In this document: in pieces, positions 24,443-33,370 of the stretch | Layout of the letters: each line of letters begins with the position of its first letter | How positions within the stretch are numbered: position 1 is the first letter of the stretch | Assembly: GCA_937948815.1 (NCBI GenBank) | Contig: CALFAM010000216.1 | Span: forward strand, 1-39,212 | Origin: an uncultured bacterium | GTDB taxonomy: Bacteria; Acidobacteriota; Thermoanaerobaculia; Multivoradales; J023 | Length of the DNA: 39,212 bases | Direction of reading: 5' to 3' | Made by a program: the position numbers and the translations under genes | Notes under the pieces: model-generated | Told to the model about the DNA's origin: nothing | Databases searched by the model: none | Seen by the model: the letters and a program-made list of their open reading frames with translations, nothing else

Positions 24443-25273
24443 TTGTACGGCTCGAGACCTCGTACACGCACACCCATTTCATTCGGCAGTGGCGCGGCTG
24501 GACCGCCGCCGCGGGACCTGGTGATCATCCTGGCGACGCTCTTCGTCACCTTTTCCATGCGGGCATTCGAGGGAACTCGTCTGCTGCCCGCGCTGCTCGA
24601 GCTGACGCCGCTGGTGTGGGCGCGTGGCTTTGTCTGGCAGGTGGCCACGTATCCATTCGTCGGTGGAGGAGCGATTAGCATCTGGTTCCTGCTGGAGCTG
24701 TTGATCTTGTTCTGGTTCGGGCGCGATGTGTACCGCTACCTGGGGCGCAAGGCGTTCTGGAGTCTGATCGTCTGGTCGGCGGCGACGGCCGGCGTGGTGG
24801 CGGTGCTCGTCGATTGGGCGAGCGCGCTCGCCGGCGCTTCGCCCTTGGCCTCCTTCCAGCTGATGCAGGGTCAGCGGGTGCTGATGGCGATCTTCATCAC
24901 GGCATTTGCCTGCGCCTACCGCAACGCCACGATCTACCTCTTCTTCGTGCTGCCGGTCCAGGCACGCTGGTTCATCGCGATCGAGATCCTGCTCGCCTTC
25001 ATGGGATTCCTCGGCACGAAAGACCTGGCCGGCTTCGTCGGCATCTGCACGGCGGTTGGGATGACCTGGGCGATGCTCTCGGGTGGCCTGATGACCAATC
25101 TGCGGCGTATGCGCCTGCGGCTCCAGCACTATTGGTACCGCGGCCGCCTGGCGGCCGAGCGCAAGAAGCGCGGCATGCGCGTCGTCCGCGGTGGCAAGGG
25201 GCGACCGGGAAACGGTTCAGATGAAGGCGGATCGAAGGGTGGCGGACCGCGGCAAGGTCCTTGGGTCCATTGA
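24443..25273 (+). CDS. Rhomboid-fold membrane protein lacking the protease serine
   Basis: A 276-residue protein with about six membrane helices. The rhomboid plan is visible: L1-type WQVATYPF (65-72), then helix 2 ending FGRDVYRYLG (92-101), and later NATIYLFFVLPVQARWFIAI (161-180), matching the rhomboid NAxIxLFFxxPVxARW segment. The GxSG motif expected just before it is replaced by GQRVLMAIF (143-151), and no histidine lies at the helix-6 site (LAGFVGI). It is therefore a rhomboid pseudoprotease-like protein, perhaps a chaperone or binder of membrane proteins. The start is TTG 24443, with GGGAGG 6 bp upstream; an ATG at 24395 lacks a ribosome site. The tail (231-276) is basic and glycine-rich. 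It overlaps the Lhr gene. Confidence 0.82.
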   Translation: MYGSRPRTRTPISFGSGAAGPPPRDLVIILATLFVTFSMRAFEGTRLLPALLELTPLVWARGFVWQVATYPFVGGGAISIWFLLELLILFWFGRDVYRYLGRKAFWSLIVWSAATAGVVAVLVDWASALAGASPLASFQLMQGQRVLMAIFITAFACAYRNATIYLFFVLPVQARWFIAIEILLAFMGFLGTKDLAGFVGICTAVGMTWAMLSGGLMTNLRRMRLRLQHYWYRGRLAAERKKRGMRVVRGGKGRPGNGSDEGGSKGGGPRQGPWVH

Positions 25274-28200
25274 GTCGTTCGGGCGCGCGAGGACCTGGCG
25301 CGCGAGGGCCTGAGCCGCACGCAACCGTCGAGAACGACCCCGGCACGGCCGCGCCCAGCGACCGTGCACCGGACGAGGACGGACTCGAGCCCTTTCATCC
25401 TTTGATCCGAAGCTGGTTCGGCGAGACGCTCGGCCAGCCGACCCCGGTGCAGCGCGCGGCCTGGCCGGTGATTGCGGCCGGTGAGCACGTCTTGATCACC
25501 GCGCCGACGGGCAGCGGCAAGACCCTCACCGCCTTCTTGTGGGCAATCGACCGTCTGCTCACCGGTACCTGGGAATCCGGACGCGTGCGGGTGCTCTACA
25601 TTTCACCCTTGCGTGCGCTCAATACGGACATCGGCCGCAACCTCGACCAGCCGCTCGCCGCCCTGACCGCGGCTTTCGAAGCCGCGGGGCTCGACACGCC
25701 GGGCATTGAAGTGGCGACGCGCAGTGGAGACACGCCGCAGGCGGCTCGCCAGCGCATGCTGCGCCGGCCGCCGGAAGTCCTGATCACCACCCCCGAGAGC
25801 CTCAACATCCTGCTCACGTCCAAGCGTGGCAAGGGACTGTTCGGCGGTCTTCGAACGGTCATTCTCGATGAGATCCATGCGGTGGCCGGCAGCAAGCGAG
25901 GCAGCCACCTGATCACTGCGGTCGACCGCCTGGTACCGCTCGCCGGCGACTTCCAGCGCATCGCCTTGTCGGCAACCGTCGAGCCGCTCGACCAGGTGGC
26001 GGCATTCGTGGCGGGTCGCGTGCGGGACGAGGTTGCGGGGGCCGTCCGCTTCGTCGAACGGCCGATCGAGATCATTCGGGCGCCGGCCACCAAGGTCTAT
26101 GAGCTGTCGGTTCGGTGCCCTTGGTTCGGTGATGAAGCGGTGGGGACGAGAACCGGTGCCGCTGAAGCACCGATTCCAGAGACCGAGGCTGCCCACGCAG
26201 CGCCGCCCGGTGCACGGGACGACGATGCCCTTTGGCGACGGCTGGCCGACTTGGTACGGCAACGCATTGCCAACAATCGCTCGACCCTGGTCTTCGCCAA
26301 CAGCCGGCGAATGACCGAGAAGGTCACGCACCTGGTCAACCAGGAAGCGGACCGACCGCTGGCCTACGCCCACCATGGCTCGTTGTCGCGAGAGGTGCGC
26401 AACGAGGTCGAACGGCGGCTCAAGCGAGGTGACCTGCGGGCCATCGTGGCCACCAACTCGCTGGAGCTGGGCATCGATATCGGCAGCCTCGACGAGGTGC
26501 TGATGGTGCAGACGCCGCCCTCTGTGTCATCGGCTGTGCAGCGTGTCGGCCGTGCCGGGCACGGTGTCGGTGAGACGAGCCGAGCCACCTTCTTGCCGAT
26601 TCACCCGCGCGACGTGCTCGATGCCGCGGTGGTTGCGCGCGGTGTTCGTGAGCAGGCGATCGAGCGCATGCAGCCGGTGGAAATGCCGCTCGATGTGCTC
26701 GCCCAGGTGATCCTCTCGATCATCGCGACCGATCCCTGGCCGATCGACCAGCTCTTCGACCTGCTGCGCACGAGTTGGCCCTACCGGCACCTGCGCCGTC
26801 GTCAGCTCGACTTGGTGCTCGACATGCTTGCCGGCCGCTATGCCGAGACCCGGGTGCGCGAGCTGCGGCCTCGGCTCGTCATCGATCGGCTGACCGGCAC
26901 GGTGCGGGCACGGCCCGGTGTCGCACGCCTGGTCTACCAGAGTGGTGGCACGATTCCGGACCGTGGCTACTACACGCTCCGCCTGGCGGACTCGCGCACC
27001 AAGCTCGGTGAGCTGGACGAAGAGTTCGTGTGGGAACGTTCGATCGGTGACAGCTTCACCCTCGGGACCCAGACCTGGCAGGTACGGGCGATCACGCACA
27101 ACGACGTGCTGGTCTCACCGCGTGCGGCCGGGGCAGCGATGGCACCGTTCTGGCGCGCCGACGCGCGTGATCGTGACTTTGCGTTGGCCGAACGGATCGG
27201 GCGTTTCCTGGCGCACGCCGAGCCCCGGCTCGGCACCCAGCGCAAGGGGCAGAGTAGCTTCGCCGAGACCCTGCGCCAAGACCATGCGCTGGCGCAGGAT
27301 GCGGCCGACGCGCTGATCTCCTTTCTGCGCGACCAGGTGGCCGCCACGGGTTGCCTGCCGCACCGCCAGCGGCTGCTGATCGAAGAGGTGGGGGACGGCC
27401 GCATGGACACGGCGCGGGATGTTCGCGGTGCGCCCAAAATCTTGCACACGCTTTGGGGCGGTGCGGTCAACCGCCCCTATGCCATGGCCCTCGAAGCCGC
27501 CTGGCGGGAGCGTTTCGGCACCGACCTGCAGACCGAAGTCAGCGACACCGGTGTGCTGGTCCGGCCGCCCCATGCCTGCGAGAGTGCGATCTTGCTGAGT
27601 CTGGTGACCCCCGAACGCCTCGAGGATCTGCTGCGCAAACGTCTCGAAGGCACCGGCTTCTTCGGTGCTCAATTCCGCATCAATGCCCAGGCTGCGTTGC
27701 TGCTCCCGCGCGCTGGCATGCGCCATCGGACTCCGCTCTGGCTGTCGCGCCAGCGCGCCAAAAAGCTGCTCGAGAACGTCTCGTCGTTCGACGACTTCCC
27801 GATTGTCGTGGAGACCTGGCGAAGCTGCTTGATGGATGCCTTCGATCTGGTCTCTCTACGACAGGTCTTGGGCGAGCTGGCAGACGGTGCGATCGAAGTA
27901 CACGAAGCGCGGACGGCGGTGGCATCGCCCTTTGCATCGGATCTGGCGTGGGTCGAAACCAACCGGCTCATGTACGAGGACGATACGCCGGATGGCGACC
28001 GCGCGTCCTCGGTGCGCCCCGACCTGCTCCAGGAGCTGGTTTTTGCGCCTCATCTGCGACCGCGGCTCCCGACGGACCTCGTGTCAGCGTTCGAGCGCAA
28101 GATCACCCGGCTCGAGCCAGGCTACGCGCCACGGCCCGGGGACGATCTGGTCGACTGGGTGGAGGAGCGACTGCTGCTTCCGGCGGATGCCTGGGCCGAC

Positions 28201-30096
28201 CTGTGCGCCGCGACGGTGCGCGACCATCGCGAGACGGAACCCGGACGTGCGACGTCGGTCGAAACGGTCGCTGCGGCGGTCGGCGATCGCCTGCTGTGGG
28301 TTTCGCTTCCCCGTGCCAAACAAGACGGTTCCGGCACGGACGGCATCTGTGCTTCCGAGCAGGTCCCGCGCCTGGCGCGCGCCCTGGGCGTCGAGATCGA
28401 GGCGCTCCAACCCCAGCCGTTGGAAGAGGCCGACGCGGCGCTGGCAAGCCAGGCCTATTCGCGCCTGGACGCCGCGGCCAGCGCGCGCTGTGAGGCGGAG
28501 GCCGAGAGTGTCGATGCTCTCGTGCCTTGGCTTGCGCAGTGGCTGCGATACCGTGGCCCCGTCCTGCCCGAGGAGCTGAGCACGATGCTCGGCCTGGCGG
28601 ACGATCGGCTCGAGGTTGTGCTGGCTCAGCTCGAGGAGAGTCGACAGATCGTGGTCGACTGCCTGAGCGAGGGTGCGGTCTCGCGGCAGGTCTGTGACGC
28701 CGAAAATCTCGAGCGTTTGTTCCGCTGGCTGCGCCGTGCGCGGCGGATGGAAACCGAGATTCGGCCGGCGGCCGAGCTCGCTCTCTTCCTCGCCGACCAT
28801 CAGGGACTGACCGCGCCTGGGGACGGACTCGATGACCTCGAAGCACGGCTCGAGCAGCTCGTAGGCTGGGCTGCACCGGCAGGGGAGTGGGAAACGTCGA
28901 TCCTGCCATCGCGCCTGGCGCCCTACTTTCCGACCTGGCTCGACGGCCTGATGCAGCGTTCGGAGGTGCACTGGCTGGGAACGGGCCCGCAACGGCTGAC
29001 CTTTGCCTACCCCGGAGATCAAGATCTCCTGGCCTCGCCGCCCGTGATCGCCGAGGGCGCTGCCGGCGGGGAAGAGGCGCTCGACGATTCGTCGTACGAG
29101 GGTATGTTGCCGCCGGACGCCGGGCTGCTGCCGGATGGGGAGGCCCGCTATCCCGTGGCCGCACTCGGTGCGTCCAGTGGACGACCCTTGTCGGACGTAG
29201 CGTCGTCGTTGTGGGCCCTGGCGTGGACCGGCCAGGTCACCAACGATACCTTCCTGGCCGTGCGTCAGGCCGTGCAGCGTCGGTTCCAGGCCCCCACGGA
29301 TGCTGGCGCGTCGTCCGCGCAGTCGTCTCCCCCGATGGGGCGGCGACGCGGGCAAGGGCGCCGGGCATTGCGGACCGTGGTTCGCCGCCGGGGACCGAGT
29401 CTCTATCCCGGAACCTGGCGTCGCCTTCCGGAGCCCGCTCCGCCAGAGGATGCCCTCGATCGTGAGCTGCTCGACAAGGAACGCGCCCGCCTGTTGCTCG
29501 AGCGTTACGGCCTCGTGTTTCGGCAGATCCTGGCGCGCGAGCTGCCGTCGCTACGCTGGTCGCGGGTGTTTCGCGCTTTGCGCCTGATGGAGCTGGCCGG
29601 CGAGGTTCTGGCCGGGCGGTTCTTTGCCGGGGTCGATGGTCCCCAGTTCCTGTCTCTGGCCGCCTGGCGATCGCTGCGCGCCGGCTTGCCGCAGGATGCG
29701 ATTTTCAGCATGGCAGCCAACGATCCCGCGTCGCTCGCGGGTGCGGGAATCGACGGCATCCATGGGCTTCCGGCCCGGCGCCCCTCGTCCCTGCTGGTCT
29801 ACCACGGTGCCACGCTGGTGCTGGTGGCCACCCGCAGCGGTCGCTGTCTCGATCTTCGGGTTCCAGCGGATCATCCGCGTCTCGGCGACTACGTGGCCTG
29901 CCTCGGAAGCTTGCTCACCCGTGAGGTGCAGCCATTGCCGTCGCTGCTCGTCGAGTCGATCGGCGAGCAACCGGCGAGCGACAGCCCCTACCTCGGGGCA
30001 TTCGGTCACTCGTTTCGGGTGGTTCGCGAGGGCGGTCCCGTGCGACTGTGGAAGCGATTCCGGTCGCCCGCGGATGCCCCGAGCATCGTCGAGTAG
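25261..30096 (+). CDS. lhr: Lhr-type large ATP-dependent helicase
   Basis: A protein of up to 1611 residues, close to the long Lhr form (E. coli Lhr is 1538). The superfamily 2 core has the Q-motif region PTPVQRAAWPVIAAGEHVLI, Walker A APTGSGKT (81-88), DEIH (203-206), SAT as LSATVEP, and the second RecA domain with VATNSLELGIDIG and QRVGRAGH. The winged-helix and DEAD/H-associated parts follow to about 870, then the long C-terminal half, ending in the family-typical ESIGEQPASDSPYLGAFGHS. Lhr is a 3'-5' DNA-RNA or DNA translocase for repair; the C-terminal part of some bacterial forms has uracil-DNA glycosylase activity, which I cannot confirm here. The start is unsure: TTG 25261, or TTG 25270, whose TTGA overlaps the upstream stop. 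No nuclease or ligase partner lies beside it. Confidence 0.95.
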   Translation: MGPLSRSGARGPGARGPEPHATVENDPGTAAPSDRAPDEDGLEPFHPLIRSWFGETLGQPTPVQRAAWPVIAAGEHVLITAPTGSGKTLTAFLWAIDRLLTGTWESGRVRVLYISPLRALNTDIGRNLDQPLAALTAAFEAAGLDTPGIEVATRSGDTPQAARQRMLRRPPEVLITTPESLNILLTSKRGKGLFGGLRTVILDEIHAVAGSKRGSHLITAVDRLVPLAGDFQRIALSATVEPLDQVAAFVAGRVRDEVAGAVRFVERPIEIIRAPATKVYELSVRCPWFGDEAVGTRTGAAEAPIPETEAAHAAPPGARDDDALWRRLADLVRQRIANNRSTLVFANSRRMTEKVTHLVNQEADRPLAYAHHGSLSREVRNEVERRLKRGDLRAIVATNSLELGIDIGSLDEVLMVQTPPSVSSAVQRVGRAGHGVGETSRATFLPIHPRDVLDAAVVARGVREQAIERMQPVEMPLDVLAQVILSIIATDPWPIDQLFDLLRTSWPYRHLRRRQLDLVLDMLAGRYAETRVRELRPRLVIDRLTGTVRARPGVARLVYQSGGTIPDRGYYTLRLADSRTKLGELDEEFVWERSIGDSFTLGTQTWQVRAITHNDVLVSPRAAGAAMAPFWRADARDRDFALAERIGRFLAHAEPRLGTQRKGQSSFAETLRQDHALAQDAADALISFLRDQVAATGCLPHRQRLLIEEVGDGRMDTARDVRGAPKILHTLWGGAVNRPYAMALEAAWRERFGTDLQTEVSDTGVLVRPPHACESAILLSLVTPERLEDLLRKRLEGTGFFGAQFRINAQAALLLPRAGMRHRTPLWLSRQRAKKLLENVSSFDDFPIVVETWRSCLMDAFDLVSLRQVLGELADGAIEVHEARTAVASPFASDLAWVETNRLMYEDDTPDGDRASSVRPDLLQELVFAPHLRPRLPTDLVSAFERKITRLEPGYAPRPGDDLVDWVEERLLLPADAWADLCAATVRDHRETEPGRATSVETVAAAVGDRLLWVSLPRAKQDGSGTDGICASEQVPRLARALGVEIEALQPQPLEEADAALASQAYSRLDAAASARCEAEAESVDALVPWLAQWLRYRGPVLPEELSTMLGLADDRLEVVLAQLEESRQIVVDCLSEGAVSRQVCDAENLERLFRWLRRARRMETEIRPAAELALFLADHQGLTAPGDGLDDLEARLEQLVGWAAPAGEWETSILPSRLAPYFPTWLDGLMQRSEVHWLGTGPQRLTFAYPGDQDLLASPPVIAEGAAGGEEALDDSSYEGMLPPDAGLLPDGEARYPVAALGASSGRPLSDVASSLWALAWTGQVTNDTFLAVRQAVQRRFQAPTDAGASSAQSSPPMGRRRGQGRRALRTVVRRRGPSLYPGTWRRLPEPAPPEDALDRELLDKERARLLLERYGLVFRQILARELPSLRWSRVFRALRLMELAGEVLAGRFFAGVDGPQFLSLAAWRSLRAGLPQDAIFSMAANDPASLAGAGIDGIHGLPARRPSSLLVYHGATLVLVATRSGRCLDLRVPADHPRLGDYVACLGSLLTREVQPLPSLLVESIGEQPASDSPYLGAFGHSFRVVREGGPVRLWKRFRSPADAPSIVE

Positions 30097-30143
30097 CGGG
30101 GGCTGCTTGCCGTCATTGGCACTCGCTGGAGTAACATCACCCC

Positions 30144-31013
30144 GTGGATGCCCGTATCCCATTCAACTCGGCCTCATCCACCTCAGATCGAGCACGTATG
30201 CCGGCACAGTCTCGTCGCGAAACAACACCTGACTTCGACGCCGCGGCCGGTTTCTCACCTTCGGCTGCCGCCCTGCGAAAGACGACGGGCTTGGCAATCG
30301 CCATTCCCGCATACCAGGCATCTCAGACCATTGCCCAGGTGGTCTTGCAGGCTCGCCAGGTGATCCCCGCTGTTTTGGTCGTCGATGACGGTTCCAGTGA
30401 CGCCACGGCTCGACTCGCCGAAGAGGCTGGGGCCGAAGTCGTGCGTTTGGCCAACAACGAAGGCAAGGGCGCGGCGCTGCGGATGGCGTTCATCACCTTG
30501 CTCGGGCGCGGATTCGAAGCGGTGGTCACCCTTGATGCCGATGGCCAGCACTTGCCGGAGGAGATTCCGCGGCTGCTGGAGGCGCGCGGTGATGCGGATC
30601 TGGTACTCGGTTCGCGGGACCACCTCTTCGACCGCATGGGGCGCGTTCGCGGATGGAGCAATCGGTGGTCGTCCCGCTGGATCAGTCGGCTCGCCGGTGC
30701 CAGCCTGCGTGATGCCCAAACAGGGTTCCGCCTCTACGGACGCCGTCTGTTGATGCGTACCGGCTTTCCGGAGAACCGCTTCGACGCCGAGAGCGCGGTG
30801 CTCGTGCGCGCGGTACGTGGCGGCTTCCGCATCGCCCAAGTGCCCATTCGCCTCGGCCGTGCTGACGGCCGTGCCACCAGTCACTACCGCGGCGTGGTTG
30901 ATGCTTGGCGGATCGCTCGTGCGGTGGTCTCTGCTCGCTGGGAACGTCAGCCCAAGCACGGCATCGAGTCACGCACCACACGCACCGCCATGACGGGCAC
31001 GGAGCCACTCTGA
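30144..31013 (+). CDS. Glycosyltransferase family 2 (DPM1/polyprenyl-phosphate type)
   Basis: A 289-residue GT-A enzyme. Motifs: AIAIPAYQAS (51-60), nucleotide-binding VVDDGSSDAT (79-88), NNEGKGAALR (104-113) and metal site TLDADGQHLPEE (129-140), then LVLGSRD and TGFRLY. There are no membrane helices, so it works at the inner face of the membrane, probably moving a sugar from an NDP-sugar to a lipid carrier or lipid. The start is GTG 30144, with GGAG 12 bp upstream (loose spacing); ATG 30198 is an alternative giving 271 residues. The next gene, an LpxL-like acyltransferase, starts 20 bp after its stop, so the two are very likely an operon for modifying a glycolipid or lipopolysaccharide precursor. 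Confidence 0.9.
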   Translation: MDARIPFNSASSTSDRARMPAQSRRETTPDFDAAAGFSPSAAALRKTTGLAIAIPAYQASQTIAQVVLQARQVIPAVLVVDDGSSDATARLAEEAGAEVVRLANNEGKGAALRMAFITLLGRGFEAVVTLDADGQHLPEEIPRLLEARGDADLVLGSRDHLFDRMGRVRGWSNRWSSRWISRLAGASLRDAQTGFRLYGRRLLMRTGFPENRFDAESAVLVRAVRGGFRIAQVPIRLGRADGRATSHYRGVVDAWRIARAVVSARWERQPKHGIESRTTRTAMTGTEPL

Positions 31014-31032
31014 ACCCGCATCGGAGCGGGCC

Positions 31033-32010
31033 GTGAGCGCCCGCGAAGCCCGCCAGCGCGCACCCCAGGAGCGGCCAACCCACGAGCGGCCACCGCAGGC
31101 GCCTGCGGCGAGTCGAGCCGAGCGTTGGCTCGGCCCGCTTGCGGTCACCGGTGCGCTGGCCTACCGCGCCAACCAGTGGCTCGCTGCGAGCCTTCCCGAC
31201 CGCTGGCTGCCGTCGGCCGTTCGACTCGGCAAGTCGGTGGCGTATCGGTGCCTGCCGGGCATTCGTCGCGCGATCGGCAATAACCTCGAAGCCGTGCTCG
31301 GACCCTGTGATGCCGCTGCGCGCGCGGCTCGCATTCGACAGACGCTCGAGGCCTATGCCTGGTGCTCGAGCGAGCATTTTCGGCACATGGCGGGTGTCGC
31401 CGACCTGGCGATCAAGGGGACGCCGCTGTCATTGGCGCCGGAGCAAGGCGCGGTCCTGGTCACCGCCCACGTCGGCGCGTGGGAGATCGGCTCGCTCTTG
31501 CCGCCGACCAGCGACCCGCGGACCGTGCACGTGGTGCGCGACCGCGAGATCGATCCGCGGGTCGAGCGTGACCTGGCGGCCCGGCTGCGCGCGGCTGGTG
31601 GCCCGCGCATGACCTTCCATTTCGGGCTGGCCGATCTGGCGACGACCACGCGTTTGGTCGCCGCCCTTCGTCGCGGTGAGCTGGTCGCGCTCCAGGCGGA
31701 CCGCCCGCAGGCGCGCGCGCGTCAGGTCGAAGCCACGCTCTTCGGTCGTCCACTCGCGTTCCCCGCAGGGCCGGCCGCGCTGGCTCGAGCCGCCGGCGTC
31801 GACATCATCCCCGCGTTCGTCTTTCGCACGGAACGCCAGCAACTCGACGTCATCTTCCGGCCACCGATCTCTGTACCGCGCGGAACCGACAGCGCGGCCG
31901 AGCTGGCACGCGCGACCCAACGGATCGCCAGCGAGATCGAGTGGGCGATCCGTCGCCACCCGCACCAGTGGTTCTGCTTCCGAGATCTCTGGCCACCGAC
32001 GCGCCCATAA
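31033..32010 (+). CDS. LpxL/HtrB-like lysophospholipid acyltransferase
   Basis: A 325-residue member of the LpxL/LpxM acyltransferase family (PF03279). The catalytic HX4E motif is HVGAWE (His146, Glu151) within VLVTAHVGAWEIGSL; other family features are NNLEAVLG (83-90), VVRDREIDPRVERDL, a LQADRPQARARQVE segment and FGRPLAFPAGPAALARAAG, ending with HPHQWFCFRDLW. It is a membrane-associated enzyme that adds an acyl chain to lipid A or to another glycolipid. GGAG 6 bp before GTG 31033 fixes the start. It pairs with the GT2 gene upstream; similar glycosyltransferase/acyltransferase pairs occur in lipid-linked pathways such as aryl polyene clusters, but no such genes are visible here. Residues 1-30 are rich in Arg, Pro and Glu. 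Confidence 0.88.
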   Translation: MSAREARQRAPQERPTHERPPQAPAASRAERWLGPLAVTGALAYRANQWLAASLPDRWLPSAVRLGKSVAYRCLPGIRRAIGNNLEAVLGPCDAAARAARIRQTLEAYAWCSSEHFRHMAGVADLAIKGTPLSLAPEQGAVLVTAHVGAWEIGSLLPPTSDPRTVHVVRDREIDPRVERDLAARLRAAGGPRMTFHFGLADLATTTRLVAALRRGELVALQADRPQARARQVEATLFGRPLAFPAGPAALARAAGVDIIPAFVFRTERQQLDVIFRPPISVPRGTDSAAELARATQRIASEIEWAIRRHPHQWFCFRDLWPPTRP

Positions 32011-32040
32011 GGAAAAGCGGCCGGGCTTTCGCCGGCCGCT
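32010..32040 (-). terminator. Terminator of the aceBA unit
   Basis: Arms AGCGGCCGG (32016-32024) and CCGGCCGCT (32032-32040) form a 9-bp stem with a 7-nt loop, 17 bp after the aceA stop. On the minus strand it is followed by TTTTCCTTATG, a fair T-tract, so it is a factor-independent terminator for aceA. It also lies right behind the acyltransferase stop on the plus strand. Confidence 0.75.
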
Positions 32041-32057
32041 CGGACGCTGCAATCTGC

Positions 32058-33305
32058 CTAGGCGAACTGGGCGACCTCGGTGGAATCGCACATGGCGCCC
32101 GTTTCGGTGTGGCCGCCGGTGATGACGTTGCGTACCTGGTCGAAGTAGCCGGTGCCCACTTCGCGTTGGTGCTTGGTGGCGGTGTAGCCATGGGCTTCGC
32201 TGTCGAACTCGGCGTCTTGCAGGCGGGAGTAGGCAGCCATTCCGCTCGCCTGGTAGCCGCGGGCGAGCTCGAACATGCTGTGGTTGAGCGCATGGAAGCC
32301 GGCGAGCGTGACGAATTGGAAGGCGTAGCCCATCGCGCCGAGCTCGCGCTGGAAGCGGGCGATCGTGTGCGCGTCGAGCTTGGCGGACCAGTTGAAGGAA
32401 GGCGAGCAGTTGTAGGCCAGCTTCTTGCCGGGGAATTGTGCGTGGATGGCCTCGGCGAAGCGCCGCGCCTCGTCGAGATCCGGGTGCGAGGTCTCGCACC
32501 AGATCAGGTCGGCGTAGGGGGCGTAGGCGAGTCCGCGCGCAATGGCCATGTCCTGGCCGCCCGTGATCCGGAAGAAGCCTTCGGCGGTGCGTTCACCGGT
32601 GAGGAAGGGGTGGTCCGCCGGGTCGATGTCGCTGGTGATCAGCTTGGCGCTGTCGGCGTCGGTGCGGGCGATGATCACGGTCGGTACATTGCAGACATCG
32701 GCGGCGAGGCGCGCGGCGGTGAGGGTCTGAATGAACTGGCTCGTCGGCACCAAGACCTTGCCGCCGAGGTGGCCGCACTTCTTCTCCGACGCGAGCTGGT
32801 CCTCGAAGTGAACGCCCGCTGCGCCAGCGTCGATCATCGACTTGGTCAGCTCGAACGCGTGGAGAGGACCGCCGAAACCGGCTTCGGCATCGGCCACCAA
32901 GGGGACCAGCCAGTGGCGGTCGCTCTGGCCTTCCGCATGCTCGATCTGGTCGGCGCGCAGGAGGGATTTATTGATCCGGCGAACCAGCGAGGGCACACTA
33001 TTCGACGGGTAGAGGCTCTGATCTGGGTACATGTTGCCCGAGAGGTTGGCGTCCGCGGCAACCTGCCAGCCACTGATGTAGACGGCGTCGAGACCTGCCT
33101 TCACCTGCTGGATTGCCTGGTTGCCGGTCAATGCGCCGAGGGCGTGGACGTAGGACTTGGCTTCCATCTGCTCCCACAGCCGCTTGGCGCCCAGCTCGGC
33201 CAGCGTGTGGCGGACCGCCACGGAACCGCGCAACCTGCTGACCTCGTCGGCCTGATAGGTGCGGGTGATTCCTTCCCAACGCGCATTGTTCTTCCAATCG
33301 TTCAT
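32058..33305 (-). CDS. aceA: Isocitrate lyase
   Basis: A 415-residue isocitrate lyase, which splits isocitrate to glyoxylate and succinate in the glyoxylate bypass. The catalytic signature KKCGHLGGK starts at Lys175, with Cys177 as the active-site base. Other conserved parts are [32 protein letters not shown] (magnesium and substrate site), [23 protein letters not shown] and YNCSPSFNW. It is the short bacterial (E. coli-like) form, without the long insert of plant and fungal enzymes. The start is ATG 33305 (MNDWKNN) with GAGG 5 bp upstream; upstream ATGs are in frame (33329) but give a non-family N terminus. It is the second gene after aceB, with a 65-bp gap, and is ended by the hairpin at 32016-32040. 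There is no aceK in the window. Confidence 0.97.
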   Translation of the reverse strand: MNDWKNNARWEGITRTYQADEVSRLRGSVAVRHTLAELGAKRLWEQMEAKSYVHALGALTGNQAIQQVKAGLDAVYISGWQVAADANLSGNMYPDQSLYPSNSVPSLVRRINKSLLRADQIEHAEGQSDRHWLVPLVADAEAGFGGPLHAFELTKSMIDAGAAGVHFEDQLASEKKCGHLGGKVLVPTSQFIQTLTAARLAADVCNVPTVIIARTDADSAKLITSDIDPADHPFLTGERTAEGFFRITGGQDMAIARGLAYAPYADLIWCETSHPDLDEARRFAEAIHAQFPGKKLAYNCSPSFNWSAKLDAHTIARFQRELGAMGYAFQFVTLAGFHALNHSMFELARGYQASGMAAYSRLQDAEFDSEAHGYTATKHQREVGTGYFDQVRNVITGGHTETGAMCDSTEVAQFA

Positions 33306-33370
33306 CAGTACCTCGTGTTTGCAGTGCATGGTGGAGCCCTCCCAAAGAGCCGTTGAATTCAATGGAGTGT

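Noticed and set aside
28084..29355. 423-codon minus-strand open frame inside lhr
   Set aside because: The plus-strand Lhr frame is continuous and conserved here; the antisense frame is rich in Arg, Gly and Pro and has no domain.
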